From: Acephala macrosclerotiorum
Lineage: Eukaryota; Ascomycota; Leotiomycetes; Helotiales; Mollisiaceae
DNA: 64,000 nt
Direction: 5' to 3'
NCBI GenBank assembly: GCA_014904845.1
Contig: MU119320.1
Location: 99,105-163,104 of the forward strand
Within the stretch, counting starts at the first letter, position 1; each line of letters starts with the position of its first letter. Both the position numbers and the translations under genes were made by a program. The notes beneath the pieces were generated by a model that was not told where the DNA came from, ran no database searches, and worked only from the letters and a program-made list of their open reading frames with translations. This document shows, piece after piece, positions 11,103-20,647 of this stretch.

Positions 11103-13748
11103 ATGGCGGACTTGGGCGACAACTTCAACTCGTCGGATATCGAGTTCGAGCCGACCGTGGTCAAGGGCAAACGACAACGCGGTCGACAGAGTATCCAAGA
11201 GATCATCGAGCATGCAGACGAAGACCGCATCTCTTCCAAGAAGGCTATCAAGTCGTTGGAGTTTGGTCACGGAGCTCCAGGCACGATTGACAACTCCCAG
11301 CTCTGGGTGCAACGCTTCAACGTTTTCCGTCAAGTCACGCTCAAGAAATCCATCGACCTTCCGTTCACCGGCGACGACGTCCTCCGCTTCCTCGATACGG
11401 CTATCGGCAGGCTGAGGCCACACTCCAGAGACAAGCCCGTCCCGAGCAGTGAATACATCGTGGGCGGCTTCAAACACATCTCCTCGTACGGCACATTCAC
11501 CTACAAGGAAGCATCGGGGTACAAGCTCACGGTGAACGATGCGGCGAGACTTCAAACCTGGCTCGACGATGCAATCAAAGCCGGTCGGCTCACCAAAGGC
11601 AGGTGGAAGAAGAAGGTGTGGCTGAACTTTACAATCGTGTCACGCATGACCCGAGCATGGCTGAATCACCACTACCGATTCGGAGCACGCAACTGGGATC
11701 TGGTCATCGCGGGACTTCTTTCCATCGTGCTCATCACCGCCGTGGGGATGCGCGTTGGAGACGTCACTCGATCCTCGGGTTATGATGGTATCCAGTACGT
11801 CAAGTACAAAGACATCAACTTGAGAGTGACCGGAGAAGCCAAGCTGGCCAACGTCAAAGCTCGCATCACCTTGTCGTACATGAAGGGGATGAAAGATACC
11901 TTGAACATGGACGGCGTCTTCTACTTTCGTCCTATGGAAGAGAATACCAACGAGGACCACATGTGTGTCATCTCCGTGCTCCTCATACATGCTCTTCGGC
12001 ACGGCTTGGTCCATGGTTCGACGCTGTCCGAAGTGCTCGAGAACGCAATCGCAGCTCCCGATTCGTGCGTAGTTTGGACATTCCCGGATCGACCAGTCCT
12101 CACAGCGGTCCTCGCAAACAAGACGAGACGCGTGGATCTGGAGCAACCGGCACGCCCAGACCAGGTGTTGAGGGTTATCAAGCACATGGGACTCATCAGC
12201 AACATTCTCTCGCCCGTGCGCTTACACGCTCTGCGGTATGGCAACGCTCAAGACGTGGCCCATCTCCCTCGAGACCAGACGGCCGGATTTGTTGATGGTA
12301 CCGTCCGACAGACCATGTCCCACGCCCCGGTGACCCTGATGAATGGCACAACAGAGATGTACACGGGAGTCCACACTCGCGAAACCTACAACGACCGTGC
12401 TGCTGCCCAATATACGCATCCCTGGGGAGCAAAGTTCAGCGAGGAGTCTGCATTGGACGTTGTCAAAGCTCCTGTAAGCGAGGACGAGATAGCAGAGTGG
12501 CAGCGCCTCAATGAACCCGACGCAACCGATCATACCACCCAGAAGGCGAGAGCTCGTGCTCGAGAAGCGATTCGAGCTGAACGTCATCGACACTTCATCG
12601 ACACGGCTGCTCCGGAAAGGAAGAGCACTGCCAAGAAGGGAGCGCTGTCAGAGAAGTCAAGCAATATCAAGGCTGCCCCTGGCCCTTCAACTAAGAAGTC
12701 GAGCTCATCCCGAGAATCGGCAGCCCCGATTCATCCCCCCGTCGACCTTGCCACCGTGGAGGAGACAAGGCCATCACGAAGTCTGGAAGTCGCTAATATT
12801 GATCCACGACTTCTTGAAGAGGATGACTTGGACAGCGTCCAGGTAGATGCTACGCAATTGGAGAAATTGCAGTCTCAAGTGCTGCTGTTTGGTACAGCCG
12901 CTGAGCAGGGAGAAGCAGACAATGATGACGATATCATAGGCCTTCAAGCACTGCTGCCGCCTGACGTGGATGATGCTCCTGATGGTCATCACCATCTACA
13001 GGCGGACACCGACTTCATCACCCAGTTCTCCAGGATCAACATTGTCAACTGTACACGTTTTGCCGACCAGTGGCCGAAATATGAGAACGGGGCTGCGTAT
13101 GAGCAGAGCATTGGTCAGTACTCGGTCAGCGGAAACTCACGCGACTCGCCTACACCAATGAATTTTCAGTGTCAAGCAACAGCGCAATGCACTTATGTGT
13201 CCATCCAAAAGAAAGCCGTTGTCGCCCACGAAGCTATATGTTCTCCGGAGTACGTTGCTCGAGAGCTCTACCGTAAGGAGCACGGAGAGAAATTTCGCTG
13301 TGCGCAGTGTGAGGATACTTTCCTTACCCAACATCTGCTCAACATGCATGTCAAGAATGTACACGACTTCTCGCCCATTCCGTGTCCGGAGGGTTGTGAA
13401 CCAGCACATATCTATTCGTCCCAGGCAAATCTAAACGCCCACCTACGCAGAGAACACAGTGGAATATGGCCAGCCCGTTGCTTGTATCCCGGATGTACCG
13501 ATGAGACTCTGTTCAAGTCATCCTCTTATTCGAATCACTTGACCAAGGCACACGACTTGAAGACGAGGGCAGATCGGGCCCCCTTCTTTCCACCAACCCC
13601 CAAGAGGACTTGGCAGCCGACGACCTGTGATGTTGATGGTTGCACCAACTCTCACGAATTCGCCGCTGAGAGCTCTTTGGTCAAGCACTTGGTCGGAAAA
13701 CATGAGTTCGACAGGGCTGCTGCGAAGAAAGCATCAGAACGTGGTTAG
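11103..13748 (+). CDS. Tyrosine recombinase with C-terminal C2H2 zinc fingers
   Basis: 881 residues, no intron. A complete tyrosine-recombinase catalytic set is visible. Arg is in GMRVGD (about 217). His and Arg are in the box LHALRYG (H375, R378). A second His is in MSHAP (407), and the Tyr nucleophile is in TEMYTG (420), 13 residues later as in the family. The N-terminal 50-200 region would be the core-binding domain. A disordered linker (about 490-660) follows. From residue 690 there are four good C2H2 fingers and one degenerate one (FRCAQC...H...H, CPEGC, CLYPGC, CDVDGC). The architecture recalls fungal Crypton or DUF3435-type recombinases, but I cannot place it in either. The coding frame continues past the TAG stop for 48 codons (see separate entry). 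Three copies of the AATCGG/CCGATT palindrome lie in the gene. It heads the island at 11-22 kb. Confidence 0.8.
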   Translation: MADLGDNFNSSDIEFEPTVVKGKRQRGRQSIQEIIEHADEDRISSKKAIKSLEFGHGAPGTIDNSQLWVQRFNVFRQVTLKKSIDLPFTGDDVLRFLDTAIGRLRPHSRDKPVPSSEYIVGGFKHISSYGTFTYKEASGYKLTVNDAARLQTWLDDAIKAGRLTKGRWKKKVWLNFTIVSRMTRAWLNHHYRFGARNWDLVIAGLLSIVLITAVGMRVGDVTRSSGYDGIQYVKYKDINLRVTGEAKLANVKARITLSYMKGMKDTLNMDGVFYFRPMEENTNEDHMCVISVLLIHALRHGLVHGSTLSEVLENAIAAPDSCVVWTFPDRPVLTAVLANKTRRVDLEQPARPDQVLRVIKHMGLISNILSPVRLHALRYGNAQDVAHLPRDQTAGFVDGTVRQTMSHAPVTLMNGTTEMYTGVHTRETYNDRAAAQYTHPWGAKFSEESALDVVKAPVSEDEIAEWQRLNEPDATDHTTQKARARAREAIRAERHRHFIDTAAPERKSTAKKGALSEKSSNIKAAPGPSTKKSSSSRESAAPIHPPVDLATVEETRPSRSLEVANIDPRLLEEDDLDSVQVDATQLEKLQSQVLLFGTAAEQGEADNDDDIIGLQALLPPDVDDAPDGHHHLQADTDFITQFSRINIVNCTRFADQWPKYENGAAYEQSIGQYSVSGNSRDSPTPMNFQCQATAQCTYVSIQKKAVVAHEAICSPEYVARELYRKEHGEKFRCAQCEDTFLTQHLLNMHVKNVHDFSPIPCPEGCEPAHIYSSQANLNAHLRREHSGIWPARCLYPGCTDETLFKSSSYSNHLTKAHDLKTRADRAPFFPPTPKRTWQPTTCDVDGCTNSHEFAAESSLVKHLVGKHEFDRAAAKKASERG
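11664..11682. repeat. Palindrome family, imperfect copy
   Basis: GAATCACCACTACCGATTC in the recombinase coding region. The left arm has two mismatches and the right arm is perfect. On its own it could be chance. Confidence 0.35.
12046..12064. repeat. Palindrome family, imperfect copy
   Basis: CAATCGCAGCTCCCGATTC in recombinase coding sequence; two mismatches in the left arm. It is in the reading phase that encodes AIAAPDS. Confidence 0.4.
12714..12732. repeat. Palindrome family, perfect copy
   Basis: GAATCGGCAGCCCCGATTC: two perfect 7-bp arms around 5 bp, inside the disordered linker of the recombinase. Confidence 0.8.
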
Positions 13749-13895
13749 AGTTCGCAGATGTCCGTTGAAACATCGGAGAGGCATCTCACAAGAAAGTACC
13801 GCCCCAAGCCATGGGCCATTGGAAAAGTCGAGGAGGATACGAGCGCAGAAGACGATGAGGCTGCAGCGCCGACTCGAAAAAGACGCAGAGCATGA
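13749..13895 (+). other. In-frame continuation after the recombinase stop codon
   Basis: Beyond the TAG at 13746-13748 the same frame stays open for 48 codons to TGA at 13893-13895. It encodes a charged tail beginning SSQMSVETSERHLTRKYRPK and ending in APTRKRRRA, a plausible nuclear localisation signal. Either the stop is a recent nonsense change that trimmed the tail, or it is read through or spliced out (a 14-nt gap is too short for an intron). The tail looks like protein rather than random sequence. Confidence 0.45.
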
Positions 13896-13989
13896 TTGTT
13901 ACAAATCAACGCTGTCGATTTAATGGGCAACTAGAAGTGTGCTTCCTTCGGTTTTGAACGGCGTCCGTGTCGGCGACGAGATGCGGTCT

Positions 13990-14008
13990 GAATCGGGAGA
14001 CCCGTTTT
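13990..14008. repeat. Palindrome family, imperfect copy
   Basis: GAATCGGGAGACCCGTTTT in intergenic DNA downstream of the recombinase; the right arm differs by one or two bases. Confidence 0.5.
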
Positions 14009-14406
14009 GCTCGAGAGGATGGCTAGAAGTATGGTTACCGGAAGATATTCTTTTGAAGGGTTATTGCTACTGGCGGACTTGTGGGATGATACAAGTGGAT
14101 GGAGATGATTTGCCTCACCGTTACATCATTATTGCAAGAAGATTAATCCGCTCTTCAATTCTAGCATGAGATATCAATCTAAACTAAGAAAACGTTCAAT
14201 TCTTTCCAAAGTACTTGATCATCGATGTACCACATTGACTTGTAGATCCCACAGTAATACCTTTTAGATCATTTTATTCTCGAGCGCAGCGAGATCGAGA
14301 ATTTGAAGACTTGCTCTCATAAAATCAAGAAAAGAAGAAAGAAAAAGATAGAAAAACTCTGCATTGCATTATTATTCGCACTTAGCTATCTATGGTTTTC
14401 GGCAAT

Positions 14407-14425
14407 CAATCAGTAGTACCGATTC
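14407..14425. repeat. Palindrome family, imperfect copy
   Basis: CAATCAGTAGTACCGATTC in the 3' flank of the 493-residue gene; two left-arm mismatches. Confidence 0.5.
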
Positions 14426-14488
14426 TGGTCCCTTTTCCCATCGCAACCTAACCGCCGATCCATGCATACATGCCTTCCCTATGCACCA

Positions 14489-15970
14489 CTAGCTGCTCTC
14501 GGAGGATCTAGACGAACCAAAACCTGTCTTCTCCAACGTCTCAACCACTTCCGCAAGCATATCGCTCAATCCACGTTGCTTGTACTTGAATGCTGCTACC
14601 ATATACCGAGCTGCCTCCATCCACGACAGCTTAGCCGCATCCGTGTCCAACGCATTCGCATACTTCTCCCACACATCCTGCAAGGTGCCAGTCATGGTCT
14701 GGTCGCCACAGCTGTCCAGCAGTCCCTTGTCAAATTTCTGTGCAGCTTGCAGCATGTTCTTTAAGGTCATCGTAATGGCGGGGAGCAGCAGCGCCTGGTC
14801 ATCGGCGGTGATAATCGGTGCTGCGGATTCGCACGTGCCCACGATGCGCTGGACTGACCCGAGCACATCCGCAACCACATTCGTGCTCACATCCGACAAG
14901 TTGTCAAAAGCTCTGAGGCGGTAGCATGCTTCAAAGAGGAAGGGGCGCAGCAGTCGGTACTCGAGCGTGACATCCTGAGTCATCAGCTGCCTCTTCAGGA
15001 ATGCCAAATCGGCTGCGTCGATTTCCTTCAAGTCGGGCCATAGCGCACGGACCTCTTCAAGCATCAGTGCTGCATCTCCTCCCTCGGTAGTACTGTCTCC
15101 GTCCTCGAACTCCTCCTCATTGTCCACGAACTTCCTCATGGCCGTGTTTGAGGCGATAGGCATGAAAAGCAGATCTTGATCCGCTTGCTCCAGGATGCTG
15201 CTGATCTCCTGAAGATGCCACATGTCACTCGACTCTGCGAAGCACTCGACGTGGGTGCAGATGCTGTTCTGCAAAGAGACCGCCGGTTCAAGCACAACCT
15301 TGCTTGTATTTCTGGCTTTCTTGTACGCCATCTGCTTCTTGGACAAGACACGATCGGACGGCCGGAGAGCTTGCTTCGCAACAAGGGCGTTCCATGCTGG
15401 TCCTCGCTCCTTCAAAACCGTGCTGCCATCTCGGAACTTGGGAAGGTAGAAGCAGTTCTGCTGACCAATGTGGTGTGGAGTGCATAGGCCACGCTTGGGA
15501 CGAAGCAGAACGAAGAGGTCGACCTTCGGCTGCTCTGTCTCTTGGACTTGTGTCACGACCATGAGTGGGAGGTCCTTGCATTTGACGATGCCGTCGTCGT
15601 TCACGTCGATGCCAGCAGGCTTCTGCTTGAACTGGAGGGGATGCTTCTTGCCATATTGACTTTCAAAGTCGCGAGTAGCGAAGCCAATCAATAAATATCG
15701 TTGAACTCCTGCTTCTGCATTGGGATCGGACTCTCTTGGGGTCAAGGCAAGTGATTCTCGCCATGGATCCTCCCCTTTCTTCTTCATAGTAGTAACAGCC
15801 TTGTCCCAAGGGCCGGCGGGCTCGTATGCGTTAATGATGATTGCCTCATGCGCAACATCGATTTCGTCGCTGGGGATCTTCAGGGCCCAGCCAAAGACAT
15901 TGAATGCATATTCTTCGTTCTGCTTGGCTGGTGCCGATTGATTCTTCGCTGCTGCTCTCGTTGCTCGCAT
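14489..15970 (-). CDS. Uncharacterised 493-residue island protein
   Basis: Single open frame starting MRATRAAAKNQSAPAKQ (basic N terminus) and ending in a serine-rich tail. I do not recognise a family. What can be seen: a mixed alpha/beta N-terminal half; a central stretch with Cys/His (CTHVECFAESSDMWH, about residue 240); an acidic linker (FVDNEEEFEDGDSTTEGGD, about 285-305); and a helical C-terminal half rich in Leu and Ala. There is no signal peptide or membrane segment. It is divergent from the SNF2-type gene at 16373 with about 400 bp between the two starts, so they may share a promoter. The palindromes at 14812 and 15006 lie inside its coding sequence. Confidence 0.75.
   Translation of the reverse strand: MRATRAAAKNQSAPAKQNEEYAFNVFGWALKIPSDEIDVAHEAIIINAYEPAGPWDKAVTTMKKKGEDPWRESLALTPRESDPNAEAGVQRYLLIGFATRDFESQYGKKHPLQFKQKPAGIDVNDDGIVKCKDLPLMVVTQVQETEQPKVDLFVLLRPKRGLCTPHHIGQQNCFYLPKFRDGSTVLKERGPAWNALVAKQALRPSDRVLSKKQMAYKKARNTSKVVLEPAVSLQNSICTHVECFAESSDMWHLQEISSILEQADQDLLFMPIASNTAMRKFVDNEEEFEDGDSTTEGGDAALMLEEVRALWPDLKEIDAADLAFLKRQLMTQDVTLEYRLLRPFLFEACYRLRAFDNLSDVSTNVVADVLGSVQRIVGTCESAAPIITADDQALLLPAITMTLKNMLQAAQKFDKGLLDSCGDQTMTGTLQDVWEKYANALDTDAAKLSWMEAARYMVAAFKYKQRGLSDMLAEVVETLEKTGFGSSRSSESS
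14812..14830. repeat. Palindrome family, near-perfect copy
   Basis: TAATCGGTGCTGCGGATTC within the 493-residue coding gene; one substitution in each arm relative to consensus. Confidence 0.55.
15006..15024. repeat. Palindrome family, near-perfect copy
   Basis: AAATCGGCTGCGTCGATTT within the 493-residue gene. The six outer base pairs are perfect, with a single mismatch next to the loop. On the gene's strand it encodes EIDAADL. Confidence 0.7.
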
Positions 15971-16372
15971 GGTGAATGGTATGGATGGTCGAAGGTGAGA
16001 AAATCCCTAGGTCACATCAGCCATGAAATCGGAACCACCGATTTGAGTGCTCACTGTTGCTGTGATGGAGGTTTCTCTAGGTGCGCAGGTTCGTGAGATG
16101 CAGGAAGATCTGCGCACAGCAATGTAGGATGTCAGGCGCTTGCGAAGAGCAAGACTCAAGGGCGCAGAAGTGGTTGTTGTGTTGAAAAGACGAGGTGTAG
16201 AGAAAGAAAGAAGCCCAAGAAGGCAAGGCGATGTGAGGATATTCCTTAATCCGACCTTCACCTCCACCTTTAGCTCCACCTCGCTTATCACCTCTAGCCA
16301 AGTTCCTTCCTGACTCTCTGTTTTTCTCTTCCTTTTCTCCCACAACCTACAACCACCCTCCAATTATCAACC
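15971..16372. promoter_or_regulatory. Bidirectional promoter interval of two island genes
   Basis: About 400 bp between the start codons of the 493-residue gene and the SNF2-type gene. It contains a perfect palindrome at 16026-16044 and a pyrimidine-rich tract (16290-16370) just before the SNF2-type start, typical of fungal promoters. No clear TATA box. Confidence 0.5.
16026..16044. repeat. Palindrome family, perfect intergenic copy
   Basis: AAATCGGAACCACCGATTT: perfect 7-bp arms, 5-bp spacer, lying in the shared promoter interval about 55 bp upstream of the 493-residue gene's start. Confidence 0.85.
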
Positions 16373-18852
16373 ATGCCTACCACTACTCGGAACCAAAAGA
16401 AGCTCAAGGTCGAGACCGCAGAGCGAAGTGCAGCTGAGGAGACGGTTGAGAAGCTCAATGCGCTTAGTCTCACGCTCTCTTCTGTGCCTGAAGCCCTCAC
16501 CGAGCACCTGATCTCACCTTTAAAGCCTGGATATGGACTACTGGGAAACGAAGATGAGGAGGAAGAGTACTACGCTGCGTATATGAAGGGCCTTGAAGAT
16601 GAAGTAAGTGTTTATGTGTTCTTGGGACGTCAAGAATACTGACGGTATCGTTTAGGAAAAAGCTCGAGAGCAGACCGGAGCTGGAGCTCAAGGAATCGGT
16701 GGTGCCGATTCTAAAGACGCCGAAGAGGAAGATCAACAAGACGACGACGACGACGACGACGACTATAACGACGAGGAAGATGCTGAGCGGTCTTTTGAGG
16801 TCTACAAGCATCGAGAAAAGAAAAAGGCAGCGGAGTGGGAGGAGTCTTCTGATGAAGAGATTAACCTTGGTGATTACGAGAAATTGGAGTTCGGCAGAGA
16901 CTTCATCGAGGTAAATGGAGAACACATCCATGCAACCAAGTTCTTTGGCAACAAGTACACGGAACGTATCGTAAGTCTGCCATGTACCTTCTCTTCTTGC
17001 ACCTCAGGATATCGTGTGCTGACCTGTGCCTAGCGAGCTCTGTATGGAGTCAAAGCAATGGCGCATCCAGAGCACATGAATATCGTCCTTCACTATCACC
17101 AGTTGAAGGGTGCTGCACAATTAGACTTCCTGTGTCGTTCCTCCTTCAGAGGCGGCATTCTGGCAGATCAAATGGGTGTCGGAAAGACATTGACTGCGGT
17201 CACGTTAATGTTTATGGTGAAGGATGAGCCGGGATTTTCCATGGTTGTAGCTCCAAAGTCGTTGTGTCTGCAATGGGTCTCTGACATTGAAGGTGCATGG
17301 CAAGAGGTGAGTCTTCGCATTGTTTCAGAGATCGGTAATACCGATTAACGTTGTTTAGGGATATGGTATGAAAGCTTATCTGCTTGAGGGATCTTCTATC
17401 ACTGCCCACGAACTCCTGGCACTTGGTGTTGATGTTATCGTATGTTCCTACGATCAAGTTGAGGCTTCCGAACGTGCTCAGAGAAACCTGATCGATGGAA
17501 TCGACGCATACAACAACGATCAGACCGGTAGTACTCTTAAGCCAAAGCGCCCCATTGCCGCTTTGCATTCTTCGTTCTGGCTGGAGTTGAAACTCCCTAT
17601 CAAGCGTCTGATCCTCGATGAGGCTCAAGTTGTGAACAAGCGCAACGGCGTGCGTCACAAAGCCGTGAAGAGGCTCAATGCCAAAGCTGTAGTAGTATTG
17701 TCAGGTACTCTAGCACACAACAAATGGCATAATTTTTCCGGCCTCATCGACTTCCTCGCCGGCCATCCTTTCACCACCCACAAGCTGTTCATGCGAGCCT
17801 TCGCGACCCAGGACTATGACGGCAAAATCAGCAGACCCGATTTGCCCCGAATGCGACTCTTGCAACGCTTCATCCAGGCCTTTACTGTCGCACGTCCCTC
17901 CAGCATTCTAAAGCAGACAAACTGTATCCGATACCGGTCCTCCTTCGAGATTGAAGGAGCTGTCTTGAATAAAGTCAATGAGCTCTATGCCAAGTATGCA
18001 CAATTGGCGGCCATGGATAGGCCGGAGCCTGGTTTCGAGGACTCCAGCAAGGATAGCAAAGTCGGTCTGTCGTATGCTGTCCAGGGACAGGTCGTGTCGC
18101 TTCATCCAATGCTGATGGATGGCACCAAGCATGCTATTGCTGATGACTTCGTCGACATGGATGAGGAGGACCCTGTAGCTGGATATGTGGCTGCTGACGC
18201 CGAAACCAAGAGTGGGGAGGCAAGAGATGCGTGGCTGCAGAAGATCCGAGAGAGAAAGTTCTTGGTACACGAATCAAATCGGTTGCGCCATTTCCTACGA
18301 GTCTACAAACAGCTCCGCACAACCAATCCAGAACAAAAGATATTGGTCTTCTCTCAATACCTCAAGTTCTTAGACATCATCCACGAGGCTATGTCCAAGG
18401 TATTCAACATCCAATGTCTTCGTATCGACGGCACGGTCGGCTATCACCAGCGGGTCAAAGCATTACAGGACTTCAAGGATTCGGATCCTAGTGTGCCGCT
18501 GCTCATGACTGCAGGATGTGGTGCTTATGGTCTCAATGTCACTCAGGCATCTATCGTAATTCAGTGCGAGGTTTGGTGGAATCTGAGCGTGGAGCTGCAG
18601 TCCATTGCCCGCGCACATCGCCAGAAGCAAGAGAGCGATGTCCTTGCTGTCCAGCTCTTTGCATCGAACAGCCCAATTGACAAGGAGTTATTAGGCGTCC
18701 AACGTAGCAAAGCTTGCATCACATCAGAACTCATGGAGGCTATTTTCCGGCTACCAGATGAGGAGCCAGACATCCGGGAGTTGTGTTTCCCTCTGGAGCT
18801 TTCTCCCATGACCTTCGAAGAGTATGATAACCTGAAAGCTCGGGCTGCTTGA
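16373..18852 (+). CDS. Divergent SNF2-type ATPase of the island
   Basis: Four exons: 16373..16603, 16656..16970, 17034..17306, 17359..18852; about 770 residues. The N-terminal 180 residues are acidic and disordered with a run of eight Asp (GAC repeat near 16738). Helicase motifs in order: I DQMGVGKT, Ia VVAPKSLCLQW, II LDEAQ, III VLSGT, IV ILVFSQY, V GLNVTQ, VI QSIARAHRQKQ with both arginines kept. The class uses ATP to translocate on DNA and remodel protein-DNA complexes (family knowledge). Unlike the Rad5-type gene at 3.4 kb it has no RING. The spacing between the two lobes is compact. Palindrome copies lie in exon 2, intron 3 and exon 4. Head-to-head with the 493-residue gene. A role with the neighbouring recombinase is inference from position only. 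Confidence 0.85.
16693..16711. repeat. Palindrome family, perfect copy
   Basis: GAATCGGTGGTGCCGATTC in exon 2 of the SNF2-type gene, in the acidic disordered region; it encodes GIGGADS. Confidence 0.85.
17329..17347. repeat. Palindrome family, intronic copy
   Basis: AGATCGGTAATACCGATTA, with five inner base pairs perfect. It lies in intron 3 of the SNF2-type gene, 11 bp from the splice acceptor. Its right edge forms GATTAAC, a plausible branch site. Confidence 0.7.
17825..17843. repeat. Palindrome family, one-mismatch copy
   Basis: AAATCAGCAGACCCGATTT in exon 4 of the SNF2-type gene; one G-to-A difference in the left arm. Confidence 0.6.
18276..18293. repeat. Palindrome family, copy with 1-bp deletion
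   Basis: AAATCGGTTGCGCCATTT in exon 4 of the SNF2-type gene. The right arm lacks the G of CCGATTT. Chance is possible for this one. Confidence 0.4.
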
Positions 18853-19364
18853 GGGGCAAGTTGGGATTGGCGATTTGTAGATCCAGCACGCTGATGGTGG
18901 TCTATTAGCCAGCCGAGGGAGAAATCGGTAGAGGCGATTTGTAGAGTCTTCAATTCAAGGGACATTATTTCATTCTGCCAGCGTGGCATCAGGGCTGTGC
19001 TACTACAAGCACCATTAGTCAGAATAGATACTTTTCAGTCAGACACATATTATTCTTCCGTTGACTTTACACTACTACTTATTCCAGAAATTTATTCTCG
19101 TGAGATCTTAATACATCCTTGAAATCTCACAGAATAGAACACCACTCATTTGCAGATGCTGTTTGTATGCCATGCCAGTTCTATTAGTCTGCTACGAAGC
19201 TTAATGCTCCAGGTACCATGCTAAATTCCATAGTAAAGACCATATTGCACGGGGAATGCTGTAAACACCATGTCGAAGTCTGCTGACTGATCACCACCCA
19301 TCCTCAATCATTGTCTGACATTCAAAAGGCTGCAAACTCCCTTTCACAAGGTTCTTCCTGGTCC
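18853..19364. other. Intergenic, convergent 3' flanks
   Basis: Between the SNF2-type gene and the acidic 280-residue gene. It carries one good palindrome (18922-18940) and one decayed one (18858-18876) directly after the SNF2-type stop. The rest is unremarkable, with no gene seen. Confidence 0.5.
18922..18940. repeat. Palindrome family, near-perfect copy
   Basis: AAATCGGTAGAGGCGATTT in the 3' flank of the SNF2-type gene; six outer base pairs perfect. A decayed relative, AAGTTGGGATTGGCGATTT, lies at 18858-18876 and differs in the left arm only by transitions. Confidence 0.7.
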
Positions 19365-20323
19365 TTACTTGTCCTGCTCAACCTTCATGCCAGCCTTGAC
19401 TTTGTCAGCAGACGCAGTCTCTTGTCTCATGCGCTCATTCTTGAGTCTGGCAGAGCAAATTGCACACTCGCAAGGTCCCGAATCGATTTCCTCATCGTTC
19501 TCCTCATCGTTCTCCTCATCGTTCTCCTCATCGTTCTCCTCATCGTTCTCCCCATCGTTCTCCGAATCGGTTGCGTCGATTTCTGCAAGCTCCGCCTTCG
19601 TGAGTTGGCGTAGCTTCTTCCGGCCCTTCGCAGTTTCTCCATCCTCAATGTAGTTGCCATGCTTGCACTCAGTCATTGCCGATAGCTTCTTGCCAACCTT
19701 CTTGATTCCCTTCCAATCGTCCGAGAAGTCTAGTACACTCTGGTGCTTCAGTTCGCTGGCGTCTTTCTGGTGGTGAAGTTAGTGATGGATATTCTGAAGG
19801 ATAAGAGTTTTGACTTACGCCTCTCTTGAAAATAGAACTGAATCGGAGCTGGCGATTGAGGGTGTGACGTTCAAAGCGGGGGTCGGCTCTTGCACGCTCT
19901 TCGACGGCTTTGTCCATCTTCTCCTCGGCTTCCTTGCTCATCGCTGGTCCCCTAACTACTGTAATGTTTCCATCCAGGTCTTGAACTTCGTAGTCACCAG
20001 GATTAAGCTCCTCCTCGACTTCTTCAGCCTCATATGCAGCAGCATCTTCGTCTTCTTCTTCATCCTCATCATCTTCTTCAGCCTCATCTTCTTCTTCTTC
20101 TTCCGTAGAAGCATCGCCGCTTTCATCCAATTCGTCGAGCTCATCATCCAAAGCAACAGCGCCCTCAACGTCCTCTTCCTCCGAAGTTTCCTCTACTGCG
20201 GGGGAGGGGGCCCACTCAGCCTCGCCGGCCTCTAGCTCTTCCTTCTTGTTCTTTTTCAGTCACGCATCGTCAGTAAATCGGAACACCTGATTCGGGGCTC
20301 GATAGAGTACTCACATCACCCAT
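19365..20323 (-). CDS. Acidic 280-residue island protein with CxC..C motif
   Basis: Three exons: complement(19365..19766, 19819..20250, 20315..20323). The first exon encodes only MGD. The protein is extremely acidic over residues 10-75 (long Glu/Asp runs). A middle region carries LNPGDYEVQDLDGNITVV and SKEAEEKMDKAVEERARADP. The C-terminal part has HQSVLDFSDDWKGIKKVGKK, then an NDEE repeat of 12-nt units (about five), then CECAICSARLKNERM, a possible small metal-binding Cys cluster. No family recognised. Histone-chaperone-like acidity is suggestive only. Two palindrome copies lie in exons and one in the first intron. Head-to-head with the acidic gene at 20648. Confidence 0.7.
19490..19562. repeat. 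12-bp coding minisatellite (NDEE repeats)
   Basis: Five to six tandem copies of a CTCATCGTTCTC-type 12-mer inside the acidic 280-residue gene, giving Asn-Asp-Glu-Glu repeats. The unit is a multiple of three, so copy changes keep the frame. Confidence 0.9.
19564..19582. repeat. Palindrome family, near-perfect copy
   Basis: GAATCGGTTGCGTCGATTT right next to the 12-bp minisatellite in the acidic 280-residue gene; on the gene's strand it encodes EIDATDS. Its loop and right arm match the copy at 15006 except for one base. Confidence 0.65.
19840..19858. repeat. Palindrome family, imperfect copy
   Basis: GAATCGGAGCTGGCGATTG in exon 2 of the acidic 280-residue gene; five inner base pairs hold. Confidence 0.5.
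20275..20293. repeat. Palindrome family, intronic copy
   Basis: AAATCGGAACACCTGATTC in the first intron of the acidic 280-residue gene; the right arm has one C-to-T difference. Confidence 0.6.
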
Positions 20324-20647
20324 TTTGATTGTTTTTGCTGCTGAGATCGACGGTCCGCACGCGAAGTACGAAAGTTGAAGGTTGTGAATGGCAAGTTGAA
20401 GGTGGATATTGAGAAAGGTTTAAGAAGTTCGGTTGTGGGCGCGTTGACCCGTGGAGGTGACGCGTCGGCTCGTGGAGGTGAATTGGAAGCCAAAACAATT
20501 CACCGCAGCCTTACCCACGTATGATACCTCCCCCATTACACACGCCACGCTCAATTCACAAGAAATCTACTTTTTCCATTTCTAATCCCGATAACCTGTT
20601 CCGCCCTGCGCATCACCTCTAGAAAAGTTCTGGAAGAGCTCCCAAAC

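Larger units (their letters stand above)
13896..14488. other. Intergenic, convergent 3' flanks
   Basis: Between the recombinase and the convergent 493-residue gene. It holds two imperfect palindromes of the RAATCGG-N5-CCGATTY family (13990-14008 and 14407-14425) and an A-rich tract at 14325-14360. No gene seen. Confidence 0.5.

Noticed and set aside
15922..15940. Extra palindrome candidate ending TGGTGCCGATTG
   Set aside because: The right half matches but the left arm has only three of seven bases, so it is within chance.
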